Shown: piece after piece, positions 8,900-13,463 of the stretch
How the letters are laid out: each line of letters starts with the position of its first letter
Position numbering within the stretch: the stretch's first letter is position 1
From: Cellvibrionales bacterium UBA4435
GTDB taxonomy: Bacteria; Pseudomonadota; Gammaproteobacteria; Pseudomonadales; Porticoccaceae
Assembly: GCA_002390525.1 (NCBI GenBank)
Contig: DGPR01000046.1
Span: 1 to 13,463 of the forward strand
Direction of reading: 5' to 3'
DNA length: 13,463 nt
Position numbers and translations under genes: made by a program
The notes under the pieces: generated by a model
The model's input: the letters and a program-made list of their open reading frames with translations, nothing else
Databases searched by the model: none
What the model was told of the DNA's origin: nothing

Positions 8900-9097
8900 T
8901 TATTCATTTCCATCACTTACAACTAGTGAAATAATTTCACCCTCATCAATTTCAGTATCAACTTTGTTGGGATTGCAGCAAATTTCACAATCAAATATTT
9001 CTACATTGTGACCACAAAATTGCGCCTCAATCCCTAAATCGACCTCAAAGGTCTCAAAACAGAAATGGCATGTAATTGGTTGATAATTTAGCGTCAT
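8900..9097 (-). CDS. Small cysteine-rich CPXCG-like protein
   Basis: This 65-residue protein has six cysteines: Cys10, Cys13, Cys28, Cys37, Cys40 and Cys41. The arrangement is CHFC near the N-terminus and CEICCNPN in the middle. The ending CxxCC-xP, together with an acidic C-terminal half, matches small bacterial 'Cys-rich CPXCG' proteins, which probably bind zinc or another metal through the two knuckles. The usual CPxCG is altered here to CHFCF, so the metal ligands remain but the flanking Pro and Gly are lost. It lies 54 bases downstream of the SlyD-like gene on the same strand and may be co-transcribed. The role of the family is not established. Confidence 0.75.
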   Translation of the reverse strand: MTLNYQPITCHFCFETFEVDLGIEAQFCGHNVEIFDCEICCNPNKVDTEIDEGEIISLVVSDGNE

Positions 9098-9151
9098 CGC
9101 AATCCCATCGAAATATCTGTTGTATTCTTTAACACAATTCTCTTTTGGAGA

Positions 9152-9634
9152 TTAATGCTTATTAGCAGTGCAGCCATTTTCAGTACAACAATCGTCTATT
9201 TCTTTTTTAGCAGATTCTCTGACGTCCACAATTCTGACGTCGAAAGTCAGGTCTTTGCCAGCTAAAGCATGATTTCCATCCACAGTAACTTCTTCGTCAG
9301 TAAGCTCTTTAACAACGACCAACAGCGAACCAGTTGATGTTTTTGCTTCAAAACGCATACCAACCTTCATTTCCTGACCTTGAAAGTTCGATCTTGGTAT
9401 CTTTTGAACCATTTGCTCCTGTCTTTCACCGTATGCGTCTTTTGCCTTAATATTGACTATTAGAACATCGCCTATTTTTTTTCCTTCTAGCTCTCTCTCA
9501 AGGCCTGGGATAATTGCATTTTGACCATGGATGTAAGTTAAAGGCTTATCAATTGGTGATGCATCTAAAGCATTGCCATCTTTATCAGTAAGAGAATATT
9601 GAAACGATACCGTAGCGTCTTTGCAAATAATCAT
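9152..9634 (-). CDS. slyD: SlyD-like FKBP-type peptidyl-prolyl isomerase
   Basis: This is an FKBP-fold cis-trans prolyl isomerase and chaperone, likely cytoplasmic because no signal peptide is visible. The FKBP part comes in two pieces, as in SlyD. The N-terminal piece has VSFQYSLTDKDGNALDAS, then PLTYIHGQNAIIPGLERELEG (roughly 31-51) and GD at 55-56. An inserted chaperone flap follows (about 67-125, with DAYGERQEQMVQKIP). The fold closes with HALAGKDLTFDVRIVDV. The short tail CCTENGCTANKH contains three Cys and one His, a reduced form of the metal-binding tail of E. coli SlyD. The 160 residues are shorter than E. coli SlyD (196) because the tail is short; an SlpA/FkpB-type name is the alternative. 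GAGG lies 5 bases before the ATG. It is divergent from katG. Confidence 0.87.
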   Translation of the reverse strand: MIICKDATVSFQYSLTDKDGNALDASPIDKPLTYIHGQNAIIPGLERELEGKKIGDVLIVNIKAKDAYGERQEQMVQKIPRSNFQGQEMKVGMRFEAKTSTGSLLVVVKELTDEEVTVDGNHALAGKDLTFDVRIVDVRESAKKEIDDCCTENGCTANKH

Positions 9635-9790
9635 TGGAGCCTCTTTTCTCGGGTGAATAAAATTTAGTGGTATTTATTAAATAATTTCGCATTTTATATT
9701 TTTCTCATGGAATTTGCGAACTCGATTAGAATTCTTGTAGATAATATTTAATCAAAATATTACTCCGATAAATTTTCATATCCACACATT

Positions 9791-9820
9791 ATAGGTGTAA
9801 TATATTGTCGTAATTATAAT
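9791..9820 (+). promoter_or_regulatory. Candidate katG promoter with OxyR-like half-site
   Basis: A perfect TATAAT -10 box lies at 9815-9820, 34 bases before the katG ATG. No good -35 box is present at the right distance. Instead, ATAGGTGTAATATAT (9791-9805) covers that region. It matches the OxyR half-site pattern ATAGnTnnnAnCTAT at all defined positions except the C. Activator-dependent promoters often lack a -35. A convincing second OxyR half-site is not seen, so the regulator is a guess. Confidence 0.4.
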
Positions 9821-9854
9821 ATATGAATTTTAAAGTAACTTTAGGGGTTCACAA

Positions 9855-12116
9855 ATGAAACACTTTAGAAAAATCGTACAAATCATGGTTGCTGGATTAC
9901 TTTTCGTTCCACTGATTTCTTGTGATTCTGCGGATAACAATACAAAGTCCGTGGAAATAAAGAATCCTATATCGAGCAATGAAATAAAAATGGGTAAAGC
10001 TAAAATAAATAATTTTTGGTGGCCTGACCAGCTCGACCTAAGTGTATTACGTGACCATGATACCCGTTCTAACCCACTCGGTGATAACTTTGATTATGGG
10101 GCTGCTTTTAAGCAGCTCGATTTAAGTGCGGTCAAAGAAGATATTGATACACTGCTAACTCAACCTCAAGATTGGTGGCCTGCTGATTTTGGTAATTATG
10201 GTCCATTTTTTATACGCTTATCATGGCATGCTGCAGGCACTTATCGAACACTTGATGGTCGAGGAGGAGCCGATGGCGGTCAGATGCAATTTGAACCGCT
10301 CAATAGTTGGCCTGATAATGGTAATCTTGATAAAGCGCGTCGCTTGCTATGGCCTATAAAACAAAAGTATGGCGAAAATTTATCATGGGCTGACCTGTTA
10401 ATCTTGTCCGGCAACGTGGCACTAGAGAATATGGGCTTTCAAACCTATGGATTTGCTGGTGGTCGAGCTGACGATTGGGAACCAGACTTAGTTTATTGGG
10501 GTCCTGAGCTAGAAATACTAGCAAGTGATCGCCATGAAAAAGATGGTCAGTTACAGAGGCCACTTGGGGCAACACATATGGGTCTAATCTATGTCAATCC
10601 GGAGGGTCCATTGGGTAAACCTGATCCAATAGGTTCAGCAAAAAATATTCGAGTTACCTTTGGTCGCATGGCAATGAATGATGAAGAAACAGTTGCCTTA
10701 ATTGCTGGAGGTCATACATTTGGAAAAATGCATGGTGCCCACAAACCTAGTGAGTGTGTAGGTCCAGAACCCGCTGCTGCTCCCATAGAGGAACAGGGTC
10801 TAGGCTGGAAAAATAAATGTGGTAAAGGACACTCTGAAGATACAGTAACTAGTGGATTAGAGGGGGCTTGGACTCAAGCACCAACGCAATGGACTACGCT
10901 ATATCTTCAGAATCTATTAAGTTATGACTGGGAGCAAACTCGTAGTCCCGGTGGAGCTATTCAATGGATCCCCACCGATGAGACTTTACATAAATCCGTA
11001 CCTGATGCACATATTGAAGGTAAGTTTAATCCACCCGTTATGACGACTGCAGATTTAGCTATAAAATTTGATCCTGAATATAAGAAAATTGCAGAGCGTT
11101 TTTTGGCTAACCCAGAAGAGTATCAGCTAGCATTTGCCAAGGCTTGGTACAAACTAACCCATAGGGACTTGGGGCCACGTTCACGCTATTTAGGCACAGA
11201 TGTACCAAGTGATAGCTTGATTTGGCAAGATCCTATATCTAGTGATACAGTAAAAGTTTTGAATGAAGAAGACATCAGTAAACTTAAAGTGATGCTCTAT
11301 GCAACAAACTTAAGCGATTCTGATCTAGTAGAAACAGCTTGGGCGTCTGCAGCTAGTTTCAGACTCAGTGATATGAGAGGTGGAGCGAACGGTGCGCGAA
11401 TTGCTTTAGCGCCACAAAAAGATTGGGCTGCCAATAATCCTAAACAGCTAAATAATGTGTTAACCGAGCTGAAAAATATACGTGCAAACTTTGGAGTTGA
11501 AAAGGTATCTTTGGCTGATGTGATTGTTTTAGGTGGAGCTGTCGGTATTGAGCGTGCTGCAAAAGCGTCTGGTTTAGATATATCAGTTCCATTTATTTCT
11601 GGACGAGGCGATGCCACACAAGAGCAAACAGATGTTTCTACCTTCGGGTTACTGGAACCAAAAGCTGATGCGTTTCGAAATTACTTTAATGCAGCTACAA
11701 GCTATCGATCTCCGACTGAAATGCTGGTCGATAAAGCAGATCAATTAGGCTTAACAGTGCCAGAAATGACGGTATTGATTGGCGGTATGAGGAGTCTAGC
11801 TACTAATTCAGACGACTCCAAACATGGAGTTTTAACTGCTAACCCCGGAAAACTCAGTAATGACTTTTTTGTGAACTTACTAGATATGTCGATTCAGTGG
11901 CGTAAAACTGATACAGAAGGTTTATACGAAGGTGTAGATCGATCAAGCAAAAAGACACTTTACACAGCCACTCCTGTAGACTTAATTTTTGGTTCAAACT
12001 CTGAACTTAGAGTTGTTGCTGAGGCTTATGCCTATGACAATGCCAATGAGCGTTTTGTGAGTGATTTTGTTGCTGCGTGGCTGAAAGTTATGCAAGCAGA
12101 TCGTTTTGAGCTATAA
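9855..12116 (+). CDS. katG: Catalase-peroxidase (KatG) with lipoprotein signal peptide
   Basis: This is a haem catalase-peroxidase that removes hydrogen peroxide. The 753 residues include both the catalytic and the duplicated C-terminal peroxidase-like domain. Key residues lie at a constant +17 offset from M. tuberculosis KatG: distal Arg121, Trp124 and His125 in RLSWHAAG; Tyr246 and Met272, which with Trp124 make the family's Met-Tyr-Trp cofactor; and proximal His287 in [11 protein letters not shown]. The N-terminus is unusual: [21 protein letters not shown] ends in the lipobox LISC with Cys23, so the enzyme is predicted to be exported and lipid-anchored. Asp24 follows the Cys, a residue that in E. 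coli holds lipoproteins in the inner membrane. AGGGG lies 7 bases before the ATG. It has its own promoter and a terminator. Periplasmic KatG versions are known; a lipoprotein one is less usual. Confidence 0.96.
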   Translation: MKHFRKIVQIMVAGLLFVPLISCDSADNNTKSVEIKNPISSNEIKMGKAKINNFWWPDQLDLSVLRDHDTRSNPLGDNFDYGAAFKQLDLSAVKEDIDTLLTQPQDWWPADFGNYGPFFIRLSWHAAGTYRTLDGRGGADGGQMQFEPLNSWPDNGNLDKARRLLWPIKQKYGENLSWADLLILSGNVALENMGFQTYGFAGGRADDWEPDLVYWGPELEILASDRHEKDGQLQRPLGATHMGLIYVNPEGPLGKPDPIGSAKNIRVTFGRMAMNDEETVALIAGGHTFGKMHGAHKPSECVGPEPAAAPIEEQGLGWKNKCGKGHSEDTVTSGLEGAWTQAPTQWTTLYLQNLLSYDWEQTRSPGGAIQWIPTDETLHKSVPDAHIEGKFNPPVMTTADLAIKFDPEYKKIAERFLANPEEYQLAFAKAWYKLTHRDLGPRSRYLGTDVPSDSLIWQDPISSDTVKVLNEEDISKLKVMLYATNLSDSDLVETAWASAASFRLSDMRGGANGARIALAPQKDWAANNPKQLNNVLTELKNIRANFGVEKVSLADVIVLGGAVGIERAAKASGLDISVPFISGRGDATQEQTDVSTFGLLEPKADAFRNYFNAATSYRSPTEMLVDKADQLGLTVPEMTVLIGGMRSLATNSDDSKHGVLTANPGKLSNDFFVNLLDMSIQWRKTDTEGLYEGVDRSSKKTLYTATPVDLIFGSNSELRVVAEAYAYDNANERFVSDFVAAWLKVMQADRFEL

Positions 12117-12137
12117 CTAAAGCATAAAAAATACCTC

Positions 12138-12176
12138 AACCATAAACCATATTTAATATGGTTTATGGTTTTTTTA
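12138..12176 (+). terminator. Rho-independent terminator of katG
   Basis: A perfect 15-base inverted repeat (AACCATAAACCATAT, 12138-12152, with its complement at 12156-12170) has a 3-base loop. A run of seven T at 12169-12175 overlaps the end of the right arm. It lies 21 bases after the katG stop. It could also block the convergent oxidoreductase transcript, but on that side the A-run is set back by six bases, so it mainly serves the plus strand. Confidence 0.9.
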
Positions 12177-12217
12177 TAACTTTAAATTAAACATTCACCT
12201 CATAAAATTTATTAATC

Positions 12218-13243
12218 TTATGACGATAAGTAGGTTTCTAGACTAAATGCCCGATAACGTAGCTGTGGTAATTTCTCGACAGTGACAAAACCTGGCTGGG
12301 CATTAATGACATCAGGAATTCTATTGACTATCTGCGTACAGGTGGTCGTAGCAGTAGGAACAGCGCCGTTGGAGAGCTCAACATCTGGCTCTCCTGCTAT
12401 TTTCCAGTGGTTCATATCAGCCTGTTCAGGTCGATATACACAACCGGTCATTTCAAATACAAAACTTGGACCCTCGCTAGTTTTAATCTCATCGATATCG
12501 GTAAAACCTAAAACATCACCAACCGGAACTATGATTCCTAGGGCAGCTACCGGTAGAGGTTCAGTTGCCAATACTGGGCGAGATGTTGTGGTAATCGACA
12601 CGGGTGTTAGCCCTGTATCAGCAACCAGTGCGTCTAATACGTTACGACCAAAGGTAGGTGGACGCGAAGCAGACTCCAGCCAAGTATTAAACTGGTCTAT
12701 GGTGGTTCCAACCTGTTGCTCACGTGCTAATTCCGGTCCGTAATCATCTACATTCCAGCTCGCCTGCCCTAGTACATTGTCTATCCTATGAGTTGTTCCC
12801 ATCAACATACTTACCATATTAAGCCAATAGCTGTCCTGATGACCGGTGCCTGTTAAAGTGACGCCAGTGCGTTTAGCAATGGCATCCAATTCCCTGGTGA
12901 TTTCTGGTGAGGTATCCCACGGGTATAGTGCTTCTTCAGATAATGTTACGGCGTTTATGCCATGCTCAGCACACAGACGAAGTTGTTCTTGAGCATCCGA
13001 CATATAGCTGTTGACCGCAATAACTGCGATATCAGCATTAAGGCTCAAAACCTCAGATGGATCATTGCTTACAGCGACTCCTAAATGACGTCCGAGCCCG
13101 GTCAATTCTCCAAGATCCTTGCCAGCTTTTGCTGGACTGCGAGAAATAGCACCGATTATCTCAACTCCCTTATCTAACAACATACGGGTGATTATCGAAT
13201 TCATTGTCCCGACACCATAAATTACAGCTTTAATCTTTTTCAT
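12218..13243 (-). CDS. DapB-like / 2,4-diaminopentanoate-dehydrogenase-like NAD(P) oxidoreductase
   Basis: This 341-residue protein has an N-terminal Rossmann fold: KAVIYGVGTMNS (residues 5-16, GxGxxN-type) and a second strand ending GAISRSP, followed by DIAVIAVNSYM and NAVTLSEEALYP. This layout and the later TGTGHQD (131-137) resemble proteins annotated as dihydrodipicolinate reductase-like or 2,4-diaminopentanoate dehydrogenase. These act on amino or imino groups, or reduce a C=N bond, with NAD(P)H. It is longer than lysine-pathway DapB (about 270) and lacks its usual active-site pattern, so it is probably not the lysine enzyme. AGGG lies 8 bases before the ATG. In sampled rows the gene is about 46% GC against about 38% for glnE. 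It sits beside a tRNA end, which hints at transfer. The substrate is unknown. Confidence 0.8.
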   Translation of the reverse strand: MKKIKAVIYGVGTMNSIITRMLLDKGVEIIGAISRSPAKAGKDLGELTGLGRHLGVAVSNDPSEVLSLNADIAVIAVNSYMSDAQEQLRLCAEHGINAVTLSEEALYPWDTSPEITRELDAIAKRTGVTLTGTGHQDSYWLNMVSMLMGTTHRIDNVLGQASWNVDDYGPELAREQQVGTTIDQFNTWLESASRPPTFGRNVLDALVADTGLTPVSITTTSRPVLATEPLPVAALGIIVPVGDVLGFTDIDEIKTSEGPSFVFEMTGCVYRPEQADMNHWKIAGEPDVELSNGAVPTATTTCTQIVNRIPDVINAQPGFVTVEKLPQLRYRAFSLETYLSS

Positions 13244-13443
13244 TATTTAACCCTTTTTTTTAGTTACTTTACCACGAGATAGCCTTATGAGGCGAGATGA
13301 TAAAAGAAATAAAAGAAGTGAGAAACATAGCCCTCACCCCATGAAAAATAGGTAACTTTTTAGGTAACTTTCAGAATTTTTATATAGACATATAGCTGAA
13401 ACTTAACGGTAGTATGGGCTGTAGAGCGGTATAAAACTTAGGA
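13244..13443. other. Non-coding stretch between oxidoreductase gene and tRNA
   Basis: About 200 bases hold no convincing gene. The only notable element is the tandem direct repeat described separately. A 22-codon frame at 13287-13355 encodes a very basic peptide, has no ribosome-binding site and is not accepted as a gene. The promoter of the minus-strand oxidoreductase must lie here unless it is read through from the tRNA, but no clear -35/-10 pair stands out. Confidence 0.6.
13349..13371. repeat. 11-base tandem direct repeat, 12-base period
   Basis: TAGGTAACTTT occurs at 13349-13359 and again at 13361-13371, exact in all 11 bases, separated by one T. A shorter related copy, TAGTTACTTT, is at 13261-13270. 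The repeats start about 73 bases from the tRNA 3' end. Short direct repeats at this place are what integrase arm-type binding sites look like, but no integrase gene is in view. Confidence 0.6.
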
Positions 13444-13463
13444 TGGTGCCCGGAGCCGGAATC
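13444..13463 (-). tRNA. 3' end of a tRNA, probably tRNA-Phe (truncated by window edge)
   Basis: Read on the minus strand, the last 20 bases are GATTCCGGCTCCGGGCACCA. This fits the end of a T-loop, the T-stem strand CCGGC, the acceptor strand TCCGGGC, discriminator A and an encoded CCA. The acceptor strand is the same as in E. coli tRNA-Phe (GCCCGGA pairing with TCCGGGC). Some tRNA-Leu genes have a similar acceptor stem, so identity is not certain without the anticodon, which lies outside the window. Confidence 0.75.

Noticed and set aside
10354..11617. Open frames on the minus strand inside katG, and similar ones opposite the SulP, umuC, glnE and oxidoreductase genes
   Set aside because: They lie entirely within well-supported genes, have low-complexity or unfamily-like translations, and no start signals.
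13287..13355. A 22-codon open frame encoding a Lys/Arg-rich peptide
   Set aside because: It has no ribosome-binding site, is very short, and its stop falls inside the tandem repeat. It is most likely chance.
1..13463. CRISPR arrays, insertion sequences, toxin-antitoxin pairs or a multi-gene defence system
   Set aside because: I saw no repeat-spacer pattern, transposase, integrase, or toxin-antitoxin-like gene pair in the window.

Overview
The window looks like chromosomal DNA from a low-GC gammaproteobacterium. The evidence is a glutamine-synthetase adenylyltransferase (GlnE) of the E. coli type, a UmuD/UmuC pair with E. coli-like residue numbering, a CTGT-N8-ACAG LexA operator, and a tRNA end with an encoded CCA. 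Coding density is high and no gene-free stretch exceeds 300 bases. The genus cannot be fixed from the sequence alone.

Layout. Bases 1-534 (+) hold the 3' part of a short-chain dehydrogenase. It converges, with only 13 bases between stop codons, on a SulP-family anion transporter with a STAS domain (about 548-2113, -). Next comes the SOS mutagenesis operon umuD-umuC (3935 to 2275, -; 7-base overlap), whose LexA box lies between it and the divergent glnE (4076-7021, +). Facing glnE is a two-gene minus-strand unit: a small Sel1-repeat protein with a TTG start, then an exported SOUL-type haem-binding protein. Divergent from that unit are a DUF4149-like four-helix membrane protein and a 69-residue unrecognised membrane protein (+). 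A second minus-strand unit encodes a SlyD-like FKBP isomerase with a Cys/His tail and a small Cys-rich CPXCG-like protein. Divergent from it is katG (9855-12116, +), with its own promoter and a strong terminator. The right end holds a DapB-like or 2,4-diaminopentanoate-dehydrogenase-like oxidoreductase (-), a 200-base non-coding stretch with an 11-base tandem direct repeat, and the 3' end of a tRNA (probably tRNA-Phe, -).

How the genes fit together. Most are housekeeping or stress genes with no single shared pathway: SOS translesion synthesis (umuDC), nitrogen control (glnE), anion transport (SulP) and peroxide defence (katG). The most notable features are a catalase-peroxidase that carries a lipoprotein signal and so should act outside the cytoplasm, and the right edge. 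At the right edge a tRNA 3' end, tandem repeats resembling integrase arm sites, and a gene of higher GC together suggest an integration hotspot. I found no convincing new multi-gene system; the hypotheses below are single-locus observations.
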